Assembly: GCA_018881555.1 (NCBI GenBank)
Contig: JACAXG010000013.1
Location: 9,710,191-9,774,190, forward strand
Reading direction: 5' to 3'
Source of the DNA: Amblyornis subalaris
Taxonomy: Eukaryota > Chordata > Aves > Passeriformes > Ptilonorhynchidae
Length of the DNA stretch: 64,000 nucleotides
A program made the position numbers and the translations under genes. The notes under the pieces are model-generated. The model was not told the origin of the DNA, made no database searches, and was given only the letters and a program-made list of their open reading frames with translations. The first letter of the stretch is position 1, and each line of letters opens with the position of its first letter. This document shows, piece after piece, positions 1-13,700 of this stretch.

Positions 1-2829
1 TGGTGGGTTCACCCGGAGGTGTCACCCCTCCCCGTGCTGGTGGCAGCTGCCTGGGTCCCCAGGCCATGGAGGGTCACTCGTCGCAGCCAGGCNCCAGGGT
101 GAAGCCGCCCCTCCCTGCTGTCGGGTGTCCTGGGACCAGCCGAATGAGGCTGAGCCCCTGCGGGAGGACAAGCAGGAGCCTGGTGCAATTGTGCTNCAAA
201 ATTGATTTGGGCAAGAGGCCTAAAACAAGGTGGGGGACTTGAAAAATTGCTTGAGATGCAATTGCTGGAGGTGCGGCCAGCTCTGGCACGTCTCTTAAAT
301 GAGAACCATCTTTTTCTGCTGGGATAATCTATCATGCTCGAAACGTTCTGAAAGGCTGTATCTTTCTCTCTAACCATCTTTATCATTTTAATTTAAAAGC
401 TTTTTAAAATTATCACCCAAATGAATGATAAGTAGTAACAGGGNAAACTGCTCTGAGCTCTCCATTAGTGCAAACAATGCAAAGCGACTGTGCTCTATTT
501 ACAGAAAATTAATGAACGTAAAAAAGATTAACTGCATGTCACTCTAGTGATCATAAGTTGTTTTTCATGCAAGGAGGTTTGCAGCTTTATACATTAAGTG
601 CTGGGACAAAAGAAACATCTCTGCAATATTAATAGTTCTAATATATGATTGTATGTGAAGGGAATAGAAATAACATTTATTTTATTTAATGAAGACTAAT
701 GAAGTTGTTCTGATCTTTCCATTACAGTTTCAACAAGTTTTTCTAATCAAGAAGATCCTGCTTTTTGAAAGCTAATTTTTCATTTCAAACTTCTGAAATG
801 TCAGTAGAACTGTGAAATGTAAAGGCAATATCGTAGGATGTCAGTACATTTTCAGTTCTAATGGGAAATTGATGCATTTCAGGGGTTTTGTTTTGCTTTT
901 GATTAAAAGAAAAAAACCTCAGGCTATTACAGAAGAGTTTGTTTTTCTGTCACGGTGCTTTATCTATAGACAAACAGGGCAGATACTCTTCATGGGCTTA
1001 TCCACAGCTGGATGGANAATGGATAATTTTCCTAAATCTGACTAGGGCAGGATACCATGCAGTTCATGAGAAAGGACACCGTGTTGGGGGTAGGGAGAGG
1101 GAAAGAGGTAATCACCNAAACCAACTCCTCCAGGAGCTCCCAAGTCAGGACAGATTGATCATCTTTGAAAAGGGCCCCCAGCTCTCTAAGCCTGGTTACA
1201 GACATTGGAAAACAAGTAGAAGCCGGGGATGTTCGTGTGCAGATTCACAAAGGAGCGTGGCTGTGGGGACCCAGCTGTCTTTGGGATGAGACAGCTCTGC
1301 CCTTTTATTGCCACCTGCAGTTGTGCTCCCAAAAACCCTGTGGAAATGCCTGCTGGGTACTTACTGCTGATGAGAGGCTCTGTCTAGGTGGAACCCCGAC
1401 CTGCTCCATACTTTCTGCCTGCTGCTGGGTTTCAGCAGTGCTTCTANAAGAAAAAAAATTTGGAGTGTTTGCACAAATTTTGTTGTTTTAATTTCTGTCA
1501 TACATATCTTATGCTGTGCAGGTGCTGCTACATAAATCTGCTGTCTAACACCTTCTCATAGCATTAATAGGGTTGTTGAGCCTTCAACATTTTTCACACC
1601 TGACAGTTTCTTAGAATGCATCAATTATTTTCCTACCTGTGTTCACAGTTTTGTTGTCATTTAAAAAAATAAAAAGAAAAGGAAATGAAAGGATTGATTT
1701 TATTTTTGATTTAAACAGAAGAACTGAAGTCTTTCATAGCTTTTGTATAAGCACAAACCTGATAACTTCCAAAGCTAATGGTGAAATCTGAACTGGTGAA
1801 CTCCCATTTTCAGGCCAGTAGGTGTGAAGAAGAAGCAGGATAAGAAAGTCATACTGAAAATCACTACCTGTTAGTGCCATTTCTAGCTGCAGTGATGCCC
1901 CAAAGCACATNTAAACACCCACAGATAGACACAGAAAGTGTTTCTGTCCTATAATGTTTCNTTGCTAAATGCTGGGTGAAATTTCCTGGTATCATTTATC
2001 TTGGTTTGAGAAACAAATGGCTTTTCTCCCTCCTCCTTTCCTTCCTTCCTCAGCATTTCAGTTTTATTTTGCCACTAGTCTTGTGCCCCCGTCCCTCTGC
2101 CCTGCTCCCANTTTCTTTTCATTCCCCTGTTCTCACAATTAGACACCATCTTTCCTCCAGCTTAATGCTGGAATGATGCCCTGAAGGTTCCAGTTTGGTG
2201 AGACCTTCATGGCATCTTCTGCTGTCTCTGGTGCTTCTGGAACAGCACCCCAGCAGCCAGTGGAGGCAGGTTCTTGCCATACTCGGGAGCCCTGATGTCG
2301 TACTAGCCCTCTTTTAATTAAAAAAAAAAAAAGGACGAAAGGGCTTTTGTGTCCNTGTACTCTGTGCTTTCTCCCAGCAGTGTCACCCACACATTTACTT
2401 GACTTCTCTCTTGCCCTTACGCACATAAAATAGAAAGCTGGCAATTATAATAAGTATAGACTTTTCTGCCTAATTGAGATTAACACAGACAGTTAGAGCA
2501 TTAGCACAGGAGCTGAACCTCGGGGCCTTTCAGCAATTGCTCATCTATTTGCTGGGTCAGGTCCCGATTAGTTGTTTCCACAGTTCCATATTTGCAGTGC
2601 AGTGCCATGGGACAGAGCTGCTTCTGTCCTTCAGAGCACAGGGAGAGGACCCTCTGCTCGTGTACATGCACGCAGGTGTCCACACATCCTGCTGCCCCTG
2701 CTCCCTGGGATTTACGTGCTTTGCCACATGCCTTGGGATTGGCCAGCATCCACATCCCTGTGCGGGCAGACAACAGCAACCTGCCCCTCAGGAGCCCAGC
2801 TCCTCCCCGTGCCTGTGTGGGCGACTCGA

Positions 2830-2975
2830 GACGCCGCTGCCCTCTGGGTAAAACGGAGCAATACAGTCACAGATATCACNTTAAATCTGTAGTGGTTGCA
2901 ACCACCAGTAACCACTGGGCTGGTGACCTTGAACNAGTCACCTTGGCCCGTGCTTCTGCCTTCCCCAGAAGCACA
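2830..2975 (-). repeat. Degenerate MIR-like SINE relic
   Basis: TGGTGACCTTGAAC-AGTCACCTTGGCC resembles the reverse complement of the MIR consensus segment around GACTTGCCCAAGGTCAC, and GGTAAAACGGAGCAATAC lies on the expected side. Divergence is high; this is pattern recognition without an alignment. Confidence 0.35.
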
Positions 2976-3589
2976 GCGTGGTTTCTGGACCTGCCCTGCT
3001 GAATGTGAGCGCTAAGAAGCAGAGGTGGATTTTCCTGGGNTTTTTTTTTTTGTGCTTCTGTGCTTTGCGTGTGAGTCAGGGGACTGACAGCATTCTCATG
3101 CACCAGCCCTGGCTCTGGGGTGACTGGGGGCAGCAGGGCACAGGGGTCAGACCAGTCAGCCTGCGGCCCCAGGGAAGAGCAGTGAGGTGACATCTCCGCT
3201 GCACCCCAAACCCCGCTCCCTGCTGGTCCCTGTTTTTCCTTGCTGGATGCTTCCAGCAGAGACCCAGCCTGTGGGAGCCCTGAGCTTTGCCTGTGAGTGC
3301 CAGCCAGTGGTGGCTGAATCTGCTCATCCTGCTGTGCTTGGCCCTGCGAGGTACCAAATCTGAAAGGGGCTGTAACACACCAATCCCTACAGCTCTGCTG
3401 GGTTTCCCAAGNAGTAGCTCTGTCTCCAGCTATCCTCCGCCTTCTCATTCTTCCTTACTTCCTCTCAGTTTTGGGAGTGTAGAGGTCTCTGCTGGCTCTT
3501 CCCATCACAATTTATAAAAACCAAACTCATTTTGCAGTGGAAGCAGTTCAAGACATGAGGGAAACTGTCAGGAGTGGGATTTGGCACCT

Positions 3590-3685
3590 GGGGGAGCGGG
3601 GCCCATCTGCAGCTCCAGCCAGCCCGGCTGCTCCCCGGGAGCTGGGGCTGTGGGAGCAGAGCAGGCAGGAGCAGGAGAGGGGGGG
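3590..3685 (+). repeat. G-tract cluster, candidate G-quadruplex
   Basis: Six runs of three or more G in 96 bases: GGGGG and GGGG near 3590-3601, then 3637-3639, 3644-3647, 3652-3654 and 3679-3685. The central three have 4-base loops. Confidence 0.55.
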
Positions 3686-5600
3686 AAAAACACCCAGGGA
3701 AATTATTTACACGACTTTGATTTCTGCACGAATCCTGCCCTAAAAAGGGCACAGCTGTCACTCCGTTTGTCAACATCAGCAAGTAATTATGTAAAGAAAA
3801 ACATCCTTGTACTTTTGACTTTGGTGCCTGCTGTGTCGGGCAGAGCCCAATAGATGGACCACTTGGATCGTGTGAGGCATGGCGCGGCGCGATGCGCAGA
3901 GCTGGAAGGGCTCCTCCGGCTCCGGCTAAGCTTGTTATTTTTTCTCCCTAATAATAGAGTGAGAATTGAGAAAGAGAGAGAAAATCAGCAGCAGAAAAAT
4001 CAGCTCCTCTTTGTTGAATAGACAGTTTAATTTATTCCTCAGCACAATGTACCTGAAGAATGATAAGAAACAACTTTGATATCATGCTAAATAAATAAAA
4101 AAGAGGTTACATAACCTAATTTTCTCTGGGTCTTACAGCAGTCTCTAATTTATCAGCTTTCATTTAACCAGAGGGAAATTAATAAGACAAGAAAAGTAGA
4201 GCTACCTGGAATACTACAAGACTTCTTAAAAAGAAAAAGGAAGTGTCTGCAGGCTAATTATTTTGTCTGCAGGTTGCTGTGTGGTAATTCAGGCGGGCTG
4301 ACCTCCAGGAGAAGCTGGTGTTGGGTGAACGACCCTGAAGGCAGGGTCCCCTGGTCCCAGGCTGGTGTTTGCCAGCAGAGCAATTGGCTCCACACGTGGG
4401 ACCTTGCAGCAGTGCTGGGGCTGGCGAGGCTGCTTGGGCTTGGCACGCCTGTGGCTTGGAGGTGGGGGACCAGGGCAGGAGGGATGTCCATGTGTGCCTC
4501 AGTCACACTGACTGGAAGCTCAGTGCTCCCGAGTGCTGCCACCACCTCCAAGATTTCAGAGGCAGCTCATTAAAATAAATTAAAATTATTTACCCTGAGT
4601 CAGAGCACCTCAAGCCCTTTAGTTAATAATTTCCTCCCATTCCTCTCTCTTCTTCCCCAAGAACAAAAAATAAAGAGAAAAGATGAAATAAATATTTTTA
4701 AAATATATATTTCCAGGTTTTGATTCTGCTTGGTTTGGAGCTGACCTGGTTCTACAGCTGCAACAGGAGGAGATGATGACAGCAACGTGTCTGCCTTCCC
4801 CGCAGTGTCCGACGTGCGGGGGCACAGAGCCCATTGACCTGTCACCGGGCTTCGGGCGTGGCTTTGGGTACATTTCAAAAAACAATTCGGAAGGAACAGT
4901 GGATGTGGGGGTTTAGATATAACATTCCCCATTAAAAAAAAGCGGTGGTAGGTAATTCATTATTTTTTGGCTTCCTGTTGCGCTGCAAAGGCGGGGAGGG
5001 GGAGGTGAGCGGGCTCCTTAGCAGCACTTCTGATAAATACAGCTCGGATGAACCCGAAGGGAGGGGGTCAGTGCCTGCCTGACNCGCTGGTGAGGGCGAG
5101 GGGGATTTCACTCCTGCCGAAGCTCAGCCTGCAGAGTGCTGGGGGTTGCACTGCGGCAGCATCGTCTGGCTTAGATGTTCCTCAGACGCTTGAATTGCNC
5201 CCGCGGAAGGGGGAAGGTCCCACCCTCTTCCACAGAGGGGCCGTTCAGCTGCCTGCCACGCACCCGGCTTACCTGCACCCTGTCCTGCTCACCTGCCCTT
5301 GGGCTGAGCTGAAAGGCTCCTGGAATTGGGGAGCCCTGGTGGCAGGCGCACCCGGGAGCGTCTCACCCCGCTCCCGACGGCTGCTGGTCCCAGGGCAGGG
5401 ATGACTCGCCACGNTCTGACATGGAACGAAGCCTCTTTTTCCACATGCAGCCCTGCTGCTGGGGGTAAACGTGTACATGCAAATTGGACATCAGTAAACA
5501 GTGACAAATGTGGCCTGATTCCTCGGGCGTTAGGCATTTACATCGGTGTCTTTTATGCTTTGGAAACACGAAATGGGAAGGGGAAAATGAATTAGCCAGT

Positions 5601-8600
5601 ATTAGGGGTTATTTCACTTGGACTTAACATTTTTACAGAAGGCAGAGCCTCCGTGGCTGTGCAGAGTGTTGAGAGACTCTGGCTGTAAAGAGGCAGTGGC
5701 TGCTTTTGGCTGCTTCCTGCAGTGTTTGCTGCTTTCACGTTACACAAATAATGATGAAACTGGCGTGTGTGTGGTTCAGCAAGTCATTCTATGGTTCCCA
5801 CTGTGCCCCACGGTGTGCCAGTCCCACTGCTTGTCCCTCAGTGCCACAGGCAGGGGGCCCAGGCAGAGATTTGCTGTGCACTCCTGCCACCAGGCCAAGG
5901 GCACCTCCAGCCTGAAACACACCTGAGAGAGTGACTGCAGCAGGCTGGGGACACGCTTCTGTCAGAGCCACGCTGCAACAACCCTCTCTGCTGATTTACC
6001 TTCGCTGTATCAACAGGCAGCCTCCCATAAAGAAGAGAATGCAGAAGTATAGCAGGCTGCAGAGAGGCTTTCCACTAGGTTGTGGTATAGAAATATATTG
6101 CGGATGGTATTTACTTAAAAGACAAGTAAATTTTTATTTTTTTGTCTGCTTGCAATAAACCTAATTAAAATCTAAGCAGAGTGTTTTCCTCTTCACTTAA
6201 AATATTACAATTAGTGGCAACATCTGTGTTGCACAGTTTATTATTTGTATGTGAAATCTTGTAAAAGACCCTTTCCCAGCATTATAAACTGGTGTACAAA
6301 AACCCTGCAACGAACTAATTAAACAATATTATCATGTTAACTTAATTTGGTGTAAGATAACTCAATATAGTATCTTCTCTTTAAAGTGTTTTTCTTACTC
6401 TGTTGCAAAACCCCAGGGAAACTGTGCTGTGGGGTGAGCTGGGGTAGGGTGGTGTCCTTTCACTGTATATGGGGTCTGTAAAATACACTTCAGTTGAACT
6501 CTGTATTGGGATGTTAGAATTGGAGAAGTATCCTGTGGATGGTCCTTGAGCCAAAAAGACTTGAGTGAAATGAGTCTTCAGGGGATGATGGTCACTGCCC
6601 TGAGTGACACAGAGAACAGACCTCATCTCTGTGCCTTATGATACATAGTGAGGACAGTGGCTAAAGATGTAATTCCTCTCTGGCAAAAAATACTATCTTC
6701 CTGCAGCTTTTCATCCCCAGAAGTTACCTAACACAGAAGACAGCAGGAGTCTTCTCTGCAAGGACAAAAAGGATTGCTTGCAGCGTTCAGCTCTATTCAT
6801 CTCTTTTGAGCTGGTCTTGCATTCAGTGTCCCTCTTTCCCTCTCCCTTCTCCCACCTCAGCCAACGCCTTAAACAGTTCCCTTCATTTCCGCCTCTCCTG
6901 CGTTAAACCCCAGCGGTGGTTGCACCCTCCTGGGAGGTGCAGTGCTTCCCACAGTCCCGTGCCTCAAAGGCCACGGGCAGGAAGGTGNAGAGACAGGGGA
7001 GCTGCTCATCCTCTGGTGTGTGTGGGAGCNCAGCCCACGCACAGCGTGACTCACGCCCTCAGCAGACTGATTAAGCACAGGAACACCATTTCAAGCCAAA
7101 GGCAAAGGATGACCTTGATTGTCACTGGCAGCTTAAACCAGCCTGTGTCTCTTTGCCCAGAGGAGCATCAAACAGGAGTGTGTAAGAGCAGGAGCAGCTG
7201 CCAGGAGAAACTCCTTCTCTGGGGAATTTCACCAGAGACTTTCTCTCCTCTGGTGCTGTGTAACCTGACTGCAACTCCAGCCTGGCCCTGTAGCTCCAGG
7301 TGGCAATGCAATGTCAGCAGGTTAGCAGACACTCAACCAGCCCGCAGGCAGGACCCTTCAGACCACGGATGCTGATCATAGGTGGGGTAGAAGGGAGTAG
7401 CCTTTTCCACCCTTAAAAAGAAATTTTTCAGGAATTGTGAATTGATCTAAGTCGCTCAATGCCCCTAAGTACAGCCCTGCTTTTAGGAGCAGAAGTGGGG
7501 ATATATCAATAGGAGGTCTCTTTTGGAAAGACCCATTAACCCCTCCCTGTCCCTGCTGGTCCGTGGATACCCAACGGGAGCTCGTCTCTTCTCTGTGCTT
7601 TTAACCTCGGTTGTGAGCTCTTTCTTCAGCTCTGAGAGCTGATTGCATTCCCAATCCTACTTAAGCTGGCAGAGTATCTTTCTACAACCCATTACAGCTG
7701 CCAGTCATCTAAATTACATAATTTGCATTTATTTGGTTAATACAAAGAATTTTTTTAACCATTTAGAACAGAAATTGATTTTCTGTTGCAGCTGCACACA
7801 CAATGCGTGGAGACAAAGGTGGGTTGGGCTTCCTGTGCCTTCCAGACATCTGCTCTCCCACCGGGTGGCCGGTGCACATCAGCTCACAGGTACCTCCCTG
7901 TGCAGCCAGCCAGGCACCTTTCAGGGTGTTCCACCTTGTTTCCCACCCACCAGCAATCCTTTCATCAATGCTGAATTTCCTCTGCACGCTTACCACTTTT
8001 CTTCCATCAATGAGATGAAATGCAAGTAGCCGGTGCTGTGACATAACCACAGGAGAAAGTATTAAACTGATGCTTGTCACCTCGTCAGCCCATGGGTTGT
8101 GAAGTATTTGTACAACAAAACAAATTTGTTTCCATCTGTCTCCTGAATGGGAACCTCCCTCTGATGAAGAAATAAAAACTTCCATTGGGGTTACAGCTTC
8201 ACTTCAGTATCACCTTTTTCCAGTAGCTGTGGAGCAGTGTAATGATAAAAGAAGTAGAAAATTGTATTTTATTTTTCAGTGAAACGAGTGGTGAAGTAAA
8301 AGAGGCGAAGCTTTAAAAAATAAAAAGGCAGAGATGGTTTTTACTACAGATGGAAGGTGGACTCAAAAACTCTGGAAAGCCAGATCAAACGCCATACTGA
8401 CAGATTCCCCCAGTGATTAATTAGTTTGTCAGAAAAAACTAATCATCAAATAAACTGCTTTAACTGTTTCTTTTGCTGGATCCCATGTTATGTTCTTGGT
8501 GATCCCAAGGGGAGCCCTCTGCCACTGCATGTTGGAAAGCCCTTTGCTCTGATGCCCTCTGCGTGGTCCCAGGCTGCTCCTGCCTACGGAGAGCATGGAA

Positions 8601-10756
8601 AGATAACAGGAGCCCCTCTATCCTGTGGGAGCAGCTGTTGTTGAGGAGTGTCATGTCACTTTACTTTTTATCACACACAGTTTTGAGGCAGCAAGGCTTT
8701 TGCTGTTCTGTTCTTTGCAGTGCAATCTGCATTGCTCGGTGACTTTAGGAGAAAACAAGTGCTTATGTTCTCTCATGAAAAATATCCAGTCATGGAAGGG
8801 AGCTGAGGACAGAACAGGCAGAGAAGCAGCATTGTTATGAATACAAATTGCCTCACAGATCTGGTGTGGTTTCATCCTAGCCCGTGGAGTAGGAAATGTT
8901 CTGACTGGCAGCAGCAAGGCCAGAATTAGTTTTTAATTACCATCAGTCATTAAATGTATTTGTTTAATATATATAGGCAGTGTAGGAGAAAAATTGCTCA
9001 ATAAAATTTTTGTTTTGTGAAGCCATGGGAATGTTGCAGCATAAATAAATGTGTAGATATTGATGCCAGACCTTGTGGTATATATGTTATTAAGGGGGAA
9101 AAAATCGTATTTAACCACTCTAGCAGTAACAGTGCTTTTATCTTGTACTAGACACCCTCTAAACAGTGCCACCTTCACCTCACATCTCAGGCCTGGCAGG
9201 CAGGAGTGTCTGCAGGTCGTGCACCCTGCAGCTCTGTGCTGGATGGGGCACCTCAGCTCTGCCCATCGCCCAGCCACGGTAAGGGAGGCTGATGAAGATA
9301 GAAATGAAAATTACAGAGCACTCAAGGAATAGTCAGTGTCCTCAATTATGTCTGTTGAGTGAATCTGGGGGTGAAATCTGCTCCCCTGCAAAGTCTGATC
9401 CTGATGGCCCTTCCTGCGTGCGGAGGGACCAGCCCCGTGGGTTTACAAATGTGCACAAAGCCAGCTGGCCCTCCAGAGCCAGTCTGGGTGTGAGGAATTG
9501 GGGTTTTTGTGATTCCTCAAGCTGCTGCCCAAGGCAGCTTGCTCTGAAAAAGTCCTGCCATGAGCTTGTGCTGGCTGTCCCAGCTGCCTTCAAGACAGCC
9601 TGCACATACCTTCTGGGGCACATCAGAGTCCCACGTCCCACTGGCCGTGCTGCAAAACATGGCATGTTGTTCCCCACTCAGGAATCAGCTCCTCAGTCTG
9701 TCCTTCCTTTTTCTTACTCCTTTTTCTTCAGGTGCTGAGGCTCCCTGGGGCTGTGCAGAGCGGGGCACGGGTGAGATGCTCTCATCCCTGCAAGCGCAGG
9801 ATGGGTCCAGCACCAGGAATGCTGGAGCAGAAATGATGAAATCTGGGATTTATTTCAGGCTGCTGAAAGAGGACTAGCTGTGTCAATGGCATTTAGCAAA
9901 ACGTCTGTTTGTCCTGGGTCAGTAGGCACCAAAGGCAGCCATCCATCCTTTCCTGCCCATCCAGGTCTGAGCAGCCTGGACTTGACTGCCAGCCAAGCTT
10001 TGAGGTCATCCAGCTGAAATCAGTTTCTCAGAGAACAAAGAAAACAGACTCTTCCCAGAAGCAGCAGAAAGCATCATAATGTTATTTTTCTGTGGTTTGT
10101 CCTGTGTCCTTCATTGCCAGACTTTCTGGCTGCTGCCACTGACAAATTTGTCAAGGAAATCAGGAGCCTTTTCCTCTACCACTCAGCTGGGAAGGGAAAA
10201 ACATGTGTGACTTTCATCTATGCTTATCAGTGTATAGAAAAGAAGTTGGTTGGTGCCAAAATAGTCAGTGACACCTGCCCTGGCCTTTAGATGTACAGAT
10301 AAGATAACCACGAGGATCAAGAAATCCCACCTAACAGAAATAAAGCTCCGATGCTTGTCTGGCTTTTGGTGTGTAGGTGGGGGTGGGCTGCCCTGCCTGG
10401 CTCTTCTCTCTCCCCATGACCAACAGCACCATGCCAGGCAAGGCAGCACACGGGAGCTGTTTGCCCCGCTATCAAATGGGGATACGCTTGTTAAAAAGAA
10501 AAAAAAGGCAGCAGTTATCGCTTGTGCCCACACAGTGCAGAAATGACAGGTCCTCTAAGCCTGGAGGAGCTGCACTGCTTTGGAGCAGCTGGGTATCCAA
10601 CCTGCTGATTCNCAGTTTGAATGCAGGTTAAGCCCAAGGATCACAGGAGATGGGAGGAAAGCAGAGAAGAAAGGGTTTTGGGTAGAGCCATTAACGAACT
10701 CTTGTAAAATATTTTTTCCCCTCTCACTGCTGTTAAAGTTTCTTTTCTGCGTGCTG
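5601..10756. other. Non-coding flank, no gene seen
   Basis: Unique-looking mixed-composition sequence. The longest frame (6806-7375, plus strand, 189 codons) has no recognisable family, is rich in Ser, Pro and Cys, and contains two ambiguous codons; I do not call it a gene. Confidence 0.5.
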
Positions 10757-10787
10757 CCCCCCCCCCCCCCCCCCCCCCCCGCCCCCC
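10757..10787. repeat. Poly(C) tract, C24-G-C6
   Basis: An almost pure run of C on the plus strand in the intergenic part. The minus strand is a G-run able to form quadruplexes. The exact length is doubtful because such tracts are hard to sequence. Confidence 0.9.
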
Positions 10788-13700
10788 GACCTCAAACCGA
10801 TTCCTCTTTTCCAGGCTCCGATTTGATTTAAAGCACTGTAGACTTCTTAGATCTATTTTGGAATAGCCTGTTCAGACAAGCCTGCAGGCAGATCCCATTA
10901 GCACCTGCTCTTTCCCCCACCCTGGAGAAGTCCCTGTGCGTGACCTGGAGGGTGATGAACGCCTGCAAGTGTAAACTCAGACTGCAGGGGNGAGCTGCAG
11001 GGACCAGCTCATTCACCTGCAGAGGCTGTGTGGGTGAAGGGAAATCACAGCTAGACAGACAATGCAATGCAATNTGTACCCACTCATCTCTTTTTCTACA
11101 GCGTCTATTTCCTTTACTTTTAGCAAATGCCCTGGTGCATTACAAGTCTGAAAATTCTTAGGAAAGTTCCCTATTTTTTTTTCCTTCTGTGAAAGGTTTT
11201 AATAATTCAAATATAACCTAGAAAATCACTGCAAGGGACACTTTGTCTTCTCAGCTGTACAGGGGAGGGCCTAGAGCCGGCTCGTGTTGGACTACTCGAT
11301 ATACCCTATTACAAATTATTATAAGCCCAATTTAGCTTTTATTCTGTTTTTTTCCTAGTTTAAGTGCATAGACGAAAGAGACTGGCTAGTTGACATGATT
11401 CTCCCCATAGCTGATCCATCAGCCCAAATCAGCCTAAGTTTTGCTGATCACCATGCCTGTTCATTTTGTCTGTACTCTTCCTTACACAGAGATTTATCTT
11501 CTCCATCCAGGCTGGCAGTGGCAATGCAATGGGAAGTTACTGGATTTCAACACTACAGCCCACCATGGTGCTCCATGCCTTGATCTTCAGGTGGGCTGAG
11601 AGCAGTTCAGTATGAACTTACTGAAGAATGAGGAATTGTACGTACAAGGAAGTATTGAATACTATGGACAAAACTTAATGAATAAATCTTTTCTCTTTGT
11701 TAACATAAGTACCTGGAAAAACATGGAACTTATCTAAAATAATGTGCACAGACGGATGCATATATATATATATATATATATGCATGTACATAAACCTTAT
11801 GGGTGTGCATTTACAGCTTTCAAAGCAGGGACATTGGAAATGCACCCCTTTTCTTCCCGGGGTTACAGCATTTCATGACTGCTCAGTTTAAATCCTCCCA
11901 CTGCATAACTGGCAGCCACGACAATTATTTTTTGATTCCTTTCCTCCTGTACAGTGTTAATTTTTTAATGTCAAATGTGATGCTTTTGACACTCATAGAA
12001 AGTATTAATTTGTAAATTAATGTATTTATAGGCTTTTCTGGAGAGTTCAGCACCGTCAAGTCTGAATGCCCTTCAAAAGTTGCTAGGTGACACTGTCGTA
12101 CCTCAGCCTGGTGAACAAATGAGAGCTCGTAATGTTGATGCAGTGTGTTCAGCCAAACATCCTGCTTTCATTTCGACAGAGGCTTTTTTTCCTTTTTGCA
12201 AATCACTGTAGGTTTGTTATGGAGAGCAAGCAAGCTCAAATTATACTTTTTGCCAGTTATGATTTCGTTCATAAAGCCAGTGCATATCTTTCCATGCTGT
12301 TTTCATGGAAATCAGAGCAAATTCATATATTTGCGTGAGCAACAACATTCATAGAGTGATCCAGAAAATAGAATAAATTCCACAACTTTGAACCTGAACT
12401 GCATTTATTGCAGATGTAGCTCATTCCTGTTTTCCTGCTGCACTGAAATGGAGAACAGCTGAAGTGCATCTCTGCAACCTCCTCCACACCCAGGCAGAGC
12501 AGTTCCAAACCCACACGTCCCCAGCCTGTGTGACAAACCTATCTGTGTGTGTTATGTGCTTGGGCACTCAGGAGAGTGAGTCAGTGCTGAAAATATGGAT
12601 CCTTATCACATCCAGCATAGTTTTTTTTCCGGCTTCTTCCCAGTAGTTGGAACCATAATAGCNAATATTAGAGCTTTATGACAGTGAAAAGAATGAAAAA
12701 AGAAAACCCCCTTTTTATTTTCCTCTTTATTGTCCTTTATTTTTTTTTCCTTAAACCAAACATTTCCTATTTCTTTCCTTCCCGTTTTGAAACAGTACTG
12801 GTGCTACACTGGCTCAGAGTGTTCACAAGGTGTTTCCACTTACCTGGAATTGGTGAGAAATGTGTTTCTAACAATTTCCCTGCAGGCAGGAACCTATGGA
12901 GCTGGGAAATGTCTCTCAGTGGGACTCCTCTGAAGAAAAACGGTGAGTTTGAAAAAGGACTGTCGATGGGCTTTCAAGGCTTTGGCCTGTCTCTATCTAG
13001 CAACATTTTTGTGATCCAAATTGGCATTGATTGGAGATGTGTTCCTGTGCAGGGTAANCAATAGCTTAAAGCAGCTGTTAATTAGCTCAGCTCTGTTCTG
13101 TTCTTGCTTTTCATGTCTAGATACTTCCTTCAGAAATAAGAAGCAGAAGGAAAACATCCAAGCAGAAGAAGCAGAAGGCAAAGGAGAAGAAGTGGATGGG
13201 GATTGCAAGTGGAAAATTAATGAGGAGAGACCTCATTTCACAAAACTTACATAAAGCCAGGCTGCNTCTGTGCAAAGAACAGCACAGAAAGAGAAACCTG
13301 TCAAAATGTAGAGCAAGATGCAAAACTTCATAGCCTCTTTCCTTGTTTATGGCCACTGCGAGTTCACCTTTGACATTGCTGCCACAGGCACTCTCAGCAC
13401 CACTGGGAGGGTTGTGTCTGAGCGTGAGTCCAGAGTAAANGCTGTGGGCTCAGCAGGACTTATCTCACATTTGTTTGGGGATAGCAAACCTCCTTGTGTG
13501 GCCATTTTATTTTGATCCATTGTTCATATAGAAATATGTATACATTATGTATATACACACATACATATATTAATAAAAGCACTTACCTTCTGGCCAACAT
13601 GAAAGTATTTGTAACACTGCTGCCCACTTGACTGCTTGGCGATATTGGCCTTCTGGAAATCCTGGGATNGTTCCCAGGATAGGCGAGAAGGTAAAAATCT

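Larger units (their letters stand above)
1..5600. other. Non-coding flank, GC-richer with CpG pockets
   Basis: No gene is supported. AT-rich sequence alternates with GC-rich patches at about 1-300, 2500-3700 and 4980-5450. Frames open up to 190 codons on either strand in the GC-rich parts, but they have biased, repetitive composition, no recognised domain and no splice-consistent partner. A CpG cluster (GGCGCGGCGCGATGCGC) is at 3881-3897, and a broader CpG-rich stretch at 5080-5420. It may hold an unannotated non-coding transcript start; nothing proves one. Confidence 0.5.

Noticed and set aside
2876..3448. Open frame of 190 codons, minus strand
   Set aside because: It sits in a GC-rich patch where stops are scarce, has three ambiguous codons, no recognised domain and frames of similar size on other strands over the same bases.
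6806..7375. Open frame of 189 codons, plus strand
   Set aside because: Composition is Ser/Pro/Cys-rich and unstructured, it has two ambiguous codons and no similarity I recognise.
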